Below the pieces are notes generated by a model that saw only the letters and a program-made list of their open reading frames with translations, was not told where the DNA came from and searched no databases. A stretch of 64,000 nucleotides of DNA from assembly GCA_023436205.1 (NCBI GenBank), contig JAEZKC010000006.1, forward strand, positions 62,001 to 126,000, read 5' to 3'. This document shows positions 26,334-34,563 of the stretch, one piece after another. Source of the DNA: Fibrobacterota bacterium. GTDB lineage: Bacteria > Fibrobacterota > Chitinivibrionia > Chitinivibrionales > Chitinispirillaceae. The position numbers and the translations under genes are program-made. Numbering within the stretch: the first letter of the stretch is position 1; every line of letters begins with the position of its first letter.

Positions 26334-26477
26334 GTGAGTCATAAAATCATTATCGCGATCTGGCTGGTTTTCCTGACCGTGGCCTTTGGGGTGGTCTCTT
26401 TTTTAACGGTGATTACTCGGCGGCATCCGTTTTTAGTTAAAAGAAACTCCTTCTGGGATCACTCCTCCTGTCCATGA
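26334..26477 (+). CDS. Small predicted membrane protein (47 aa)
   Basis: A GTG-started frame preceded by GGGGGC at 6-8 nt encodes 47 residues with one clear transmembrane helix (IIIAIWLVFLTVAFGVVSFL), a positively charged TVITRRHPFLVKRNS segment and a short tail. It lies 50 nt after the glycosylase on the same strand. The membrane-helix pattern and the SD support a real gene; I recognise no family. About 195 nt without a visible feature separate it from typA. Confidence 0.5.
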   Translation: MSHKIIIAIWLVFLTVAFGVVSFLTVITRRHPFLVKRNSFWDHSSCP

Positions 26478-26671
26478 CATCCATTGCTGCTTGTAGGCTG
26501 ATGGTAAGCTGCTATGAACCGGCTCCGCAGAATAATCCTCTCTATCTTTGGGGCGCAATTTAATTTATCCCTCCCGTTTCGAACATTTTCGGAGAAAATA
26601 ACGCCCGCTTAGAATCGAAATGGTAGTTTTCCAAGTCATTTTACAGAGATTGGACAGTTTTCAGTTCGCTT

Positions 26672-28453
26672 ATGAATCAGCACAAAATCAGAAACATTGC
26701 CATTATTGCCCACGTCGACCATGGAAAGACAACTTTGGTTGATGAACTGTTTCGTCAGAGCGGGATGTTCCGTGAAAACCAGCAGGTCGCTGAAAGGCTC
26801 ATGGACTCCATGGATCTTGAGCGGGAACGTGGTATCACCATTGCCGCTAAAAACGGTTCATTTCGCTACAGAGGCCATCATGTGAATATTATCGACACCC
26901 CCGGACACGCTGATTTCGGTGGGCAGGTGGAGCGGGTTCTCAAAATGGCTGATGGTGCTCTGCTTCTGGTGGATGCTCAGGAAGGCCCTATGCCCCAGAC
27001 CTATTTCGTATTGAAAAAGGCCCTGGCGCTCTCTCTGCCGGTGATTGTGGTGATCAACAAAATCGACAAACCCGCGGCAAGACCTGTCTGGGTGCTGGAT
27101 CAGGTCTTTGATCTTTTGGTAAAGCTTAATGCTCCCGATAATGTACTTGATTTCCCTGTGGTCTATGCATCAGCCAAAAATGGTTATGCCCGAAACGACC
27201 CGGATGACGATAATATGGATATGGTTCCTCTTTACGAGAAGATCGTTCACCATATTCCTGCACCAAAGGGCGATCCAGAGGCTCCGCTGCAGATGCTGGT
27301 GAGTTCCATTGACTATTCTCCCTACATGGGGCGACTGGGTATTGGAAAAATCACCCAGGGTACGTTGAATGTCAATAAAGAAATCTCAGTCGTTCTGCGC
27401 GACGGATCAATGGTTCCAGCCCGTATCAGCAAAGTGTTCAATTTTGAAGGTGTGCAGAAAGTTACGGTGGAGATTGCCACTGTTGGGCACATTGTTGCGG
27501 TTGCCGGCATGGAAGAAGTTACGGTGGGGGTTACCTTTACCGATCCACTTAACCCCTGCCCATTGCCCCCGGTGGCAATTGACCCTCCCACTATTTCCAT
27601 GAATTTCATTCCCAACGATTCCCCGTTTGCGGGAACCGAGGGAAAGTTTGTCACTTCTCGCCACCTGCAGGACAGGCTCTACCGGGAGATACTTTCCGAT
27701 GTGGCGCTCACTGTTGAACCCCTGCAGGATTCCATCGGTTTTAAAGTCTCCGGTCGCGGCGAACTTCACCTCTCTATCCTTATTGAAAGAATGCGTCGGG
27801 AGGGTTATGAGTTTCAGGTGACCAGTCCCCAGGTTATCCTTCGTAATGAGGATGGCAAAGTGTTTGAACCCTATGAGGAATTGACAGTTGATGTCGATGA
27901 GAAATATGCCGGTTCAGTCATTGAAAAAATCGGCAGCAGAAAGGGTACCATGCTGGAAATGAGCCAGGATAACGGCATGGTTCGAATCGTGTTCAAGGTT
28001 CCCACACGTGGCCTTCTTGGTTACAGATCGGAATTCATGACCGATACCAAAGGCATGGGCATAATGAATTATGTCTTTTTGGAGTATGGCCTTTATGCTG
28101 GTGATATTCGTACCCGTGCAAACGGTGTACTTATTGCCAAAGAACCTTGTACCACTGTGGCTTATGCGCTTTTTAATCTTCAGGATCGCGGCAAGATGTT
28201 CTGGGGACCCGGACATAAGGTCTACAAAGGGCAAATTGTCGGTGAGCACTGTCGGGCCAATGATCTGGTGGTCAATCCCGGGAAAGAAAAGAAGCTTTCC
28301 AATATGCGCGCTGCAGGTAGCGATGAAAATGTTATTCTTACACCCCCTCATGAAATGAGCCTAGAGGATTGTATCGCTTATATCAATGATGAAGAACTTG
28401 TGGAGGTTACGCCCCAGTCTGTCAGGTTGCGTAAAAGAAACGATAAGTTTTAG
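26672..28453 (+). CDS. typA: Translational GTPase TypA/BipA
   Basis: The 593-residue protein is a complete BipA/TypA, a ribosome-associated GTPase of the EF-G class implicated in 50S assembly at low temperature and in stress responses. G1 is AHVDHGKTTL, followed by switch I RGITIAAK, G3 DTPGHADF and G4 NKID. The EF-G-like domains III and V follow, with a GRGELHLSILIERMRREG stretch and a C-terminal beta-rich BipA domain (PTRGLLGYRSEFMTDTKG). No clear Shine-Dalgarno precedes the ATG. A terminator lies 8 nt after the stop. Confidence 0.97.
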   Translation: MNQHKIRNIAIIAHVDHGKTTLVDELFRQSGMFRENQQVAERLMDSMDLERERGITIAAKNGSFRYRGHHVNIIDTPGHADFGGQVERVLKMADGALLLVDAQEGPMPQTYFVLKKALALSLPVIVVINKIDKPAARPVWVLDQVFDLLVKLNAPDNVLDFPVVYASAKNGYARNDPDDDNMDMVPLYEKIVHHIPAPKGDPEAPLQMLVSSIDYSPYMGRLGIGKITQGTLNVNKEISVVLRDGSMVPARISKVFNFEGVQKVTVEIATVGHIVAVAGMEEVTVGVTFTDPLNPCPLPPVAIDPPTISMNFIPNDSPFAGTEGKFVTSRHLQDRLYREILSDVALTVEPLQDSIGFKVSGRGELHLSILIERMRREGYEFQVTSPQVILRNEDGKVFEPYEELTVDVDEKYAGSVIEKIGSRKGTMLEMSQDNGMVRIVFKVPTRGLLGYRSEFMTDTKGMGIMNYVFLEYGLYAGDIRTRANGVLIAKEPCTTVAYALFNLQDRGKMFWGPGHKVYKGQIVGEHCRANDLVVNPGKEKKLSNMRAAGSDENVILTPPHEMSLEDCIAYINDEELVEVTPQSVRLRKRNDKF

Positions 28454-28461
28454 ACCCGTTT

Positions 28462-28503
28462 GCCCGCTTGCTGATTTTCTCTGTAAAGCGGGCTCTCTTT
28501 TTA
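28462..28503 (+). terminator. Rho-independent terminator of typA
   Basis: The stem GCCCGCTT/AAGCGGGC (28462-28469 with 28486-28493), with a 16-nt loop, is followed by TCTCTTTTTAT. Confidence 0.75.
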
Positions 28504-29148
28504 TACAGCTTTTCGCTTTCTCTCGAATTCTCGACTGGCAAAGACAATTGCTTCAGCTGTCTCAACTTCTGATTTGCCTTCTTGGGTACATTTTGAAAAC
28601 GTACAGGCCACCTTTACTGCAAATACCGCCAGTTGCCCGGAATCTGGAGGACATTTTCCGTCTGGAAAAATATCTGAATGTTCTCTTATGAATTTTGCAG
28701 TTGCTGTTATTGATTGATGCAGTTTGTGATCACTTTCATGGGGATAAGAAAACAACCATCGTTTCACTTGTTCGCGTATGGAATTATCTTCTTCTGGCAG
28801 CAATCCCGCTGCGGTAAAAACTCTGCAGTCGAAGTTGTGACATGTACGTGGCCGGAAAGGATAAATAGCACAACTGTTCCCCTTGTACATCGGGCAGTGC
28901 CCGTTCTGATCATATCCCATCAGTAACAGAGATTCTTTACTTAACGGCGCTTTGAAAAGAAGACTCTTCGGGATACGGGATATGGATTCTTTTTCTTGCG
29001 GGTAAATATGGATGAATTTGGAAGATGTGCAGCAGGCTCTGCACTCTGCGCAGGGGACTGAAATACCATCCCCAGTCAAAAGCATGTAGCGGGTCCGGCG
29101 ATACCATGATGAGAATACTCCGGCGTTGACTTTTTCGGGCTGGTTCAT
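28501..29148 (-). CDS. YkgJ-type cysteine-cluster protein
   Basis: The 215-residue protein has the PF03692 zinc/iron-chelating arrangement: CAECRACCTS near the N-terminus, then CPMYKGNSCAIYPFRPRTC and a further FDCRVF. These Cys motifs probably bind an Fe-S cluster or zinc; the biochemical role of the family is not established. It is the last gene of a minus-strand unit with a second YkgJ-like gene and a Mut7-C gene (6-nt gap). Its stop lies close to the typA terminator. Confidence 0.85.
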   Translation of the reverse strand: MNQPEKVNAGVFSSWYRRTRYMLLTGDGISVPCAECRACCTSSKFIHIYPQEKESISRIPKSLLFKAPLSKESLLLMGYDQNGHCPMYKGNSCAIYPFRPRTCHNFDCRVFTAAGLLPEEDNSIREQVKRWLFSYPHESDHKLHQSITATAKFIREHSDIFPDGKCPPDSGQLAVFAVKVACTFSKCTQEGKSEVETAEAIVFASREFERKRKAV

Positions 29149-29154
29149 GTTTGT

Positions 29155-29532
29155 TTATTTCTTTAGTGCTCTTTTAGCTATTTTGATTTTGCTCAGGAAT
29201 TTCTGCAGGTCTTCAGCGCATTTGAATAGCTCACTGTAGGAGGGTTCATCGGTTTCACCTTCACACAGTTCATCCTTTGCCGGATAGTCCCTGCAGATAT
29301 CCGGTCGTTTTTCATAGATTGAGCATTCGTAATTACCTTTGATATGGCGGCAGGGGGTACGAAACTCAAGAAGCCAGTTTCCCTCCAAGTCAATTGACAC
29401 CCACACGTTTTTATGGAGCAGGTACCAGCGAATATTATCAAAATCCCTTTTACTCTTAGGGGTGTTTATCCCGACTGCAACATGTCTGCAGCAATGTGCG
29501 TTGCATTTCGTGCATTTATCTAATGAACTCAT
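29155..29532 (-). CDS. YkgJ-type cysteine-cluster protein (short)
   Basis: The 125-residue protein is a second PF03692-type protein: CTKCNAHCCRHVAVG at the N-terminus, then CRHIKGNYECSIYEKRPDICRDYP. Start 29532 is chosen because AGGAAAA lies 8 nt upstream; it overlaps the end of the Mut7-C gene by 17 nt. The C-terminus is Lys-rich and helical. Two cysteine-cluster proteins adjacent to a Mut7-C protein suggest a shared function, though I cannot name it. Confidence 0.85.
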   Translation of the reverse strand: MSSLDKCTKCNAHCCRHVAVGINTPKSKRDFDNIRWYLLHKNVWVSIDLEGNWLLEFRTPCRHIKGNYECSIYEKRPDICRDYPAKDELCEGETDEPSYSELFKCAEDLQKFLSKIKIAKRALKK

Positions 29533-30292
29533 CGGTTTTCCTATTCTGAACTTTTGGAGTTTCACACACTTTTTTTATAAGTGAGTTTATCTTTTGGAAA
29601 TGTGACCCCTTCCAATATAGCTTTCCGCAGCTTTCACACCTTGTGAATTCATCAAAGTATTTTCGTGTGTTTTCTGCCAGTTCTTTGATCACTTGCTCTT
29701 TGCTTGTCCTCACTAGTCGACCATTGCAAATTGCGCATCGTGAGAATGGATTGACCTTGCCGCAAAGATTGAAATAGGCTACCACCTCTTGCAGCTGTGC
29801 TAATGGGTTTGTAGATCGTATCCATCTTCCTTTATTTACTTTTGAATCTTTGAGAATTCCTATATCTCTTGTAAGTATAGTTCGGTTTTCCCTTATTGAG
29901 ATGGCGATTATTTCAAAATCATCATAATCGTTCTGGTAGAGCGTGTCCAGACCCATGAACCTGAGAAATCTGGCAAGTTTTCCAAGATGTACATCCAGAA
30001 TAAATGCTAAACTTTCATTTTCGGGTGGAGCAGGCGCGGTAAAAACGATGACCTGATCTCCGTCTTTTATTTTCTGAGAAACGAGAACGATTTTCCCATT
30101 TATCAGAATTTCTCCGATTTCCACATGGGGAACATTAAGAGATTCAATCGTATCCTTTACGGCGGGGTTGCTTTTGAAGGTGACTTCAAAATGCCTGTAT
30201 TTGCGTTCCAGGGCTAAAAAATCATTAATTTCGCCATGGAAACGGAATGTGGCCCGGTTTAGGTGTTCGCTGCAGTCTGGCATATAATCCAT
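29516..30292 (-). CDS. Mut7-C RNAse-domain protein with N-terminal ubiquitin-like domain
   Basis: The 258-residue protein has two modules. The N-terminal part (about 10-85, FRFHGEINDFLALERKYR through GDQVIVFTAPAP) is the Mut7-C-associated beta-grasp domain, and residues about 93-240 are the Mut7-C PIN-like RNAse domain. The latter shows LDVHLGKLARFLRFMGLDTLY, RTILTRDIGILKD and a C-terminal zinc ribbon (CAICNGRL, CESCGKLYWKGSH). Members are predicted ribonucleases of unknown target. ATG 30292 is preferred over a TTG at 30331; another ATG follows at 30283. It leads the minus-strand unit. Confidence 0.85.
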   Translation of the reverse strand: MDYMPDCSEHLNRATFRFHGEINDFLALERKYRHFEVTFKSNPAVKDTIESLNVPHVEIGEILINGKIVLVSQKIKDGDQVIVFTAPAPPENESLAFILDVHLGKLARFLRFMGLDTLYQNDYDDFEIIAISIRENRTILTRDIGILKDSKVNKGRWIRSTNPLAQLQEVVAYFNLCGKVNPFSRCAICNGRLVRTSKEQVIKELAENTRKYFDEFTRCESCGKLYWKGSHFQKINSLIKKVCETPKVQNRKTDEFIR

Positions 30293-30366
30293 GCGGTTCA
30301 GGTTTTGCTTTAGAAAACATGAAGAAACCAAAAAAAAAGCCGTTAAGCTCCTTGAAGGAGGAATCC

Positions 30367-30921
30367 ATGGGACAAGAAATTTTCAGCACTTATTTCGACA
30401 GTGCTCTTAAAATACATGCCGTTTGTGCCGATCTGGAATACAGTGAGGAAGATGCCCGGATTTACACCTATATACATGCCAAAGCAACAGAGAACGGCAG
30501 GGGCGTAGCATATTTCTGGAATCCTGCTCCTGAAGATTCCGAAGCCCTCGAAATCATGCTGGGAATAAAAAAACATATCGATATTCCCCCAATGGTAACT
30601 CTTGATGAAAACGAAAGTGAAGCTGTTGATCTAATTCTTTCTATTGCCGATCGCATTAGCGAGCTCGACAATCTTCTGGCTCGGGAATGCGGCCTGGAGA
30701 ACAGATTTACAGGTGAACTCAAAGCCAGACTGCGGCTTTATAAAGATGAGGCTTTTCGAGATAAAATGGTCGGCATTTATGTCGAGACCATCCTTCCCAA
30801 GCTAGATCATTACGATAAAGAACGTATCGACGAGGCGTTCCGCAAAAGCCAGGAAGAGAAAGATCGGCTGGAGAAGGAACTTCTGCAGATTTCCGGCTTG
30901 TGGGATGAGCAGTCCGAATAG
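30367..30921 (+). CDS. Hypothetical protein
   Basis: The 184-residue protein is unrecognised. It has no signal peptide, is acidic and mostly helical, and ends in a Lys/Glu-rich coil (EAFRKSQEEKDRLEKELLQ). AAGGAGG lies 5 nt before ATG 30367, which decides the start; the frame is open upstream to 30247 but overlaps the divergent Mut7-C gene. It is convergent to the yqgE gene, with one nucleotide between the stops. Confidence 0.65.
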   Translation: MGQEIFSTYFDSALKIHAVCADLEYSEEDARIYTYIHAKATENGRGVAYFWNPAPEDSEALEIMLGIKKHIDIPPMVTLDENESEAVDLILSIADRISELDNLLARECGLENRFTGELKARLRLYKDEAFRDKMVGIYVETILPKLDHYDKERIDEAFRKSQEEKDRLEKELLQISGLWDEQSE

Positions 30922-30922
30922 G

Positions 30923-31501
30923 TCAGCCCTGCTCCGACAGTTGGGAAAGGTAGTCGGAAAGTCTTTTCACCGGTACCGATATGGTTCGATCAATATCCAG
31001 CAACAATCGCTTCAAATCCACCCGGTATACATCCCAGGCTCCGGCTTCTATTTCCGTTTCCAGCTGTCCGGGAGACCATCCTGAATAGCCCAGAAACAGT
31101 CTGGTATATTCAGGGTCGCTCTCTATCATCTGTGACAGATCGTCCCACTTACCCCCTGCATACACCTGTGGAGCCAGTTGAAAGGATTGTTCAGCTGGCT
31201 CGCTTGTTATCTGCAGTATCTGCAGCTCTTCCTGAGCAACCGGGCCACCAATGTAGATTTCCCGCTTGATGTCCAGCCCCCCAAGACCGTCAAATATTTC
31301 TGAAAGGGGCATGTGTGATGGTCTGTTAAGAACAAGTCCATAGGTGCCTTCGGCACTGTAAGCACACAGAAGCACTACAGTGGCTTCAAAATTGGGATCA
31401 AGCAGCTGATCTCTGGAGAGCAAAACGCTGCCACTGCTGAGGCGGGACAAGTTTTCCACAACTGAAAAACCGTTTTTTTCATTGCTGTTAAGAAGTTTCA
31501 T
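30923..31501 (-). CDS. YqgE/AlgH family protein
   Basis: The 192-residue protein matches the YqgE/AlgH (DUF179) family: SSGSVLLSRDQLLDPNFEAT at the N-terminus, VVLLCAYSAEGTYGLVLNRP, EIYIGGPVAQEELQIL and RLFLGYSGWSPGQLETEI. The family is widespread and its molecular function remains unclear; the gene name algH reflects a regulatory phenotype in Pseudomonas. Start 31501 is chosen to give the usual length; the frame is open to 31603. It is divergent from the RuBisCO-like gene. Confidence 0.9.
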   Translation of the reverse strand: MKLLNSNEKNGFSVVENLSRLSSGSVLLSRDQLLDPNFEATVVLLCAYSAEGTYGLVLNRPSHMPLSEIFDGLGGLDIKREIYIGGPVAQEELQILQITSEPAEQSFQLAPQVYAGGKWDDLSQMIESDPEYTRLFLGYSGWSPGQLETEIEAGAWDVYRVDLKRLLLDIDRTISVPVKRLSDYLSQLSEQG

Positions 31502-31636
31502 ATTCTCAAAAATAATTCTGTAAAGTGGTCCCGGATACTGAAAAACCATTGATGGAGAGATTGTTTGCCAATATTTCGCATTGTCTCCATCCTTGTTGTG
31601 CATCAGGAATTATTTTTGGGCTCCAGAGGAGGAAAA

Positions 31637-33229
31637 ATGGATCAGAAAAATCCGGAGCATAGCAGATTTTCCATTGAATACCGTATAACCCTGCAAGATA
31701 GTCGCAGTATCGAGGAAGTTACGCGGGATATCTGCGTTGAACAGACCGTGGAAATACCTTACGAATTTATTCCCCGGGGGCATTTCACTGCGGGATTGAT
31801 TGGCAGAGTTGAAAATGTCAGGGCTTTAGATGATCAGAACCGGTGGAGTGTAAGTATCAGCTATCGTTCAGATTGCACTGCCTTTTCCATCCCCCAGCTG
31901 CTCAATGTCCTCTATGGAAACATATCTCTGAAAACTGGCATTCGTATTACTGGGCTGGAGCTTGATACAGCTCTTCAGAATGCTTTTGCCGGTCCACAAT
32001 ACGGCTGTACGGGAATACGAAGTGAGCTGGGTTTATATGGGCGTCCTCTTGCCTGTACTGCACTGAAGCCGATGGGGTTATCATCAAAGGAACTGGCGGA
32101 GCTTGCGGGTAAATTCGCATCAGGTGGAATTGATTTGATCAAAGATGATCACGGTATCACCGATCAGCAATTCCATCCCTTTGAGGAGCGGGTTGCGCGC
32201 TGTCAGGATGCAGTGGAGAGTGCCTATCTGAGAACAGGCAAGAAGACACTTTATTTTCCTATGGTTGCAGGCCGCTATGATCAGATTGAGAAGCAGGTTC
32301 AGTTTGCTGTCAAGCAGGGTGTGAGAGGAATCCTTATTGCCCCTATGCTTGTCGGGCTTGATACCATGCGCTATTTGGGGGAAACATATTCTATTATGAT
32401 AATGGCACATCCGGCCCTGACTGGCAGTTTTTTTAGTAATAGGGATGATGGGATTGACCCTGAAGTCATGTTGGGCACTATTTTCAGGCTTGCCGGCAGT
32501 GATATTTCCATTTTCCCCAACTGGGGAGGTCGTTTTCCTCTTTCTCGGGAAAATTGTCTTGGCATTGCTGATGCACTTAGACGCAGGCAGTATGACTGGA
32601 AACCGGCGTTCCCTTGTCCCGCGGGTGGAATGAATCTGAATAGAATCGAGGAGATGGGGAAAGCCTTTGGTGAAGAGACTGTGCTTCTGATCGGAGGTGC
32701 ACTTCTGGATCCATCAAAAAATGTAACTGATACTACCACTGAATTTATGGATACACTGAGGCATCTGTTTGCAGAACGCAGAGAGATTCCTGCCGGGTTT
32801 GTTTCATCCTGTAGCTGGAATACCTCGGTTCAAAAGGATTGTGTGCAGAGCATTCTTACATGTAATAAGTACAGATGGAGCGGACGAACCATGGTTGATT
32901 ACAAACAGGATTCATCCATTCCTTTTAAAAACATCGCCCGCTCGGAGTTAATAGGCAGCTTTGGGGAGAGCACGTCTTTTGATTTGCGTTATTTTGAAAT
33001 TGAACCTGGCGGCTATTCGAGTTTTGAAAAGCACATTCATGAACATGTGATAATCGGTGTAAGAGGGGAAGGTAAACTGGTCAAGGCTGATTGTCTACTA
33101 TCGATAAAGGAACACGATGTGGCCTATGTGGCACCTCTTGAACCTCACCAGTTAAAGAATGATGGCCCTGTCCCGTTTGGGTTTTTCTGCATTGTGGATC
33201 ATGTGAGAGACAAACCGCAGCAGGTATAA
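31637..33229 (+). CDS. RuBisCO-like protein (form IV) with C-terminal cupin domain
   Basis: This 530-residue protein is a fusion. Residues about 10-420 are a RuBisCO-large-chain-like fold: ALKPMGLSSKELAE (K144, equivalent of K175), GGIDLIKDDHGITDQQFHPF (carbamate Lys K169 and Asp D171), MAHPALTGSF and LIGGALLD. Against true RuBisCO, K177 is Met and the metal ligand E204 is His172, and no loop-6 GKLEG is visible, so CO2 fixation is not expected. Residues about 440-525 form a cupin with H466, H468 and H504 (EKHIHEHVIIG, PHQLKN). In Rhodospirillum rubrum separate RLP and cupin proteins act on 5-methylthioribulose 1-phosphate in succession. AGAGGAGG precedes ATG 31637. Confidence 0.9.
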   Translation: MDQKNPEHSRFSIEYRITLQDSRSIEEVTRDICVEQTVEIPYEFIPRGHFTAGLIGRVENVRALDDQNRWSVSISYRSDCTAFSIPQLLNVLYGNISLKTGIRITGLELDTALQNAFAGPQYGCTGIRSELGLYGRPLACTALKPMGLSSKELAELAGKFASGGIDLIKDDHGITDQQFHPFEERVARCQDAVESAYLRTGKKTLYFPMVAGRYDQIEKQVQFAVKQGVRGILIAPMLVGLDTMRYLGETYSIMIMAHPALTGSFFSNRDDGIDPEVMLGTIFRLAGSDISIFPNWGGRFPLSRENCLGIADALRRRQYDWKPAFPCPAGGMNLNRIEEMGKAFGEETVLLIGGALLDPSKNVTDTTTEFMDTLRHLFAERREIPAGFVSSCSWNTSVQKDCVQSILTCNKYRWSGRTMVDYKQDSSIPFKNIARSELIGSFGESTSFDLRYFEIEPGGYSSFEKHIHEHVIIGVRGEGKLVKADCLLSIKEHDVAYVAPLEPHQLKNDGPVPFGFFCIVDHVRDKPQQV

Positions 33230-33246
33230 TTTAATTGAATCAGGTT

Positions 33247-34410
33247 CTAGTTGTTTACTCTTTTTACTGCCTCTTCCCCGATATGAAGGAAGTTTTTTAT
33301 CTGGCTTTGATCCACCAGCCTATTTCCATGCTCATCAATGAAGCCGGTCTGGTTTTGCCTGTGCAGCTCCTGATGGGCTGCAAAAATCAAGGCACCTTCC
33401 AAAGCGATTCGAGATAACTCTTCGTCAAAACTCAGGCCGCCTCTGGCTGCAGGTATAAGCGGAAGGATCTCTGGCGTGTTATGTTCGGTTCCGAAAGTGG
33501 TAATAAAATCGTGTTCCCTGAATGCTTTTACATATTTTCTCAGCACATCCATGCTGTTTCGCTGGGGAATGAACTCTACTGCGTGAATTCCCTTTTCCTG
33601 GAGCAGACGAATGAGCTTTGGAAGATCGTTCTCTATTTCAGTAAAGCCGATTTTATCATTCGCCAGCACTGGATAACAGGGAATCCCTCCAGCTTCAAGA
33701 ATGATTTGCTTTGCCTGTTCAAAGGATAATTCCCAACTGCTCTTTTCTACAAAGGCTGGCTTATTTTTAATTAAAAGCCTGTCAAGAATGGTAAGCTGCA
33801 TCGATGTACTGTCGTAAAGATCCGCATTAAAATCAGGATCATTGAAGATTTTACGAAAGGACTCACAAAGTGAAGCGTGTTCGGGGAACTTATGAACCAG
33901 TGCCAAATATAATGCTTTGGCGATATGGCGCTCTCTGACAGTGTTCATCGCAAATCTTAACCGAATTTGACTGTATTCAAGTTCTATTTCCACACCACAG
34001 GATTTAAGGTGATCATTGAGCTTATGGATCAGCTTCCACACATGATCCTGTGAGCCTTTCCAGAGAGAAGCCAGAAGGTTTTTCGAATTGGCGCAGAAAT
34101 TGACAGGTGTATTGAGAGCTTTTCCACACAGGTAGATAAGGCCGGGTGCACTTTCGTGATTCCATCTCAGGCCTTTAAGCTGGTCCTCCTCTGAGCGGGT
34201 CAGAAATTCCAAATTGAACAGAGGATAAATTTTTTTGGATAAGCAGGCCTGCTTGAATGGAGAGAACCCTTCGACGGTGTTGAAATCATTGATCCCCAGA
34301 ATTCTGACTTTCTGCTCGGATGCCAGTTTCACCATCTGCTCAAGATTTTCAAATGAGCTGAAGGAGTAGGGGGAATGTACATGGGTGTTGGTTCTGATTA
34401 TGGTATCCAT
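33247..34410 (-). CDS. PHP-domain protein
   Basis: The 387-residue protein begins with the PHP metal-binding motif RTNTHVHSPYSFSSFENL. It continues with ILGINDFNTVEGF and the later FGTEHNTPEILP, consistent with the trinuclear-metal phosphoesterase superfamily seen in HisK and polymerase domains. The middle (about 100-250) has no obvious motif. The substrate is unknown. It is convergent to the RuBisCO-like gene (17-nt gap), so co-regulation is not implied. Start 34410 gives the PHP motif close to the N-terminus; SD is weak. Confidence 0.8.
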   Translation of the reverse strand: MDTIIRTNTHVHSPYSFSSFENLEQMVKLASEQKVRILGINDFNTVEGFSPFKQACLSKKIYPLFNLEFLTRSEEDQLKGLRWNHESAPGLIYLCGKALNTPVNFCANSKNLLASLWKGSQDHVWKLIHKLNDHLKSCGVEIELEYSQIRLRFAMNTVRERHIAKALYLALVHKFPEHASLCESFRKIFNDPDFNADLYDSTSMQLTILDRLLIKNKPAFVEKSSWELSFEQAKQIILEAGGIPCYPVLANDKIGFTEIENDLPKLIRLLQEKGIHAVEFIPQRNSMDVLRKYVKAFREHDFITTFGTEHNTPEILPLIPAARGGLSFDEELSRIALEGALIFAAHQELHRQNQTGFIDEHGNRLVDQSQIKNFLHIGEEAVKRVNN

Positions 34411-34563
34411 CTTTGGTGCTGAAATATACTTCCTGCTTTTGCCGGGACAAAGCACAGCGCAAGATTGTGCAGCTAATCATGCTTTTTGCACAACGCACTT
34501 GCCTGCGGTTTGGCTAGGAATGATTTTCCATGTTCAATAATTCAGCTGCAGAAGAGGTGGTTT

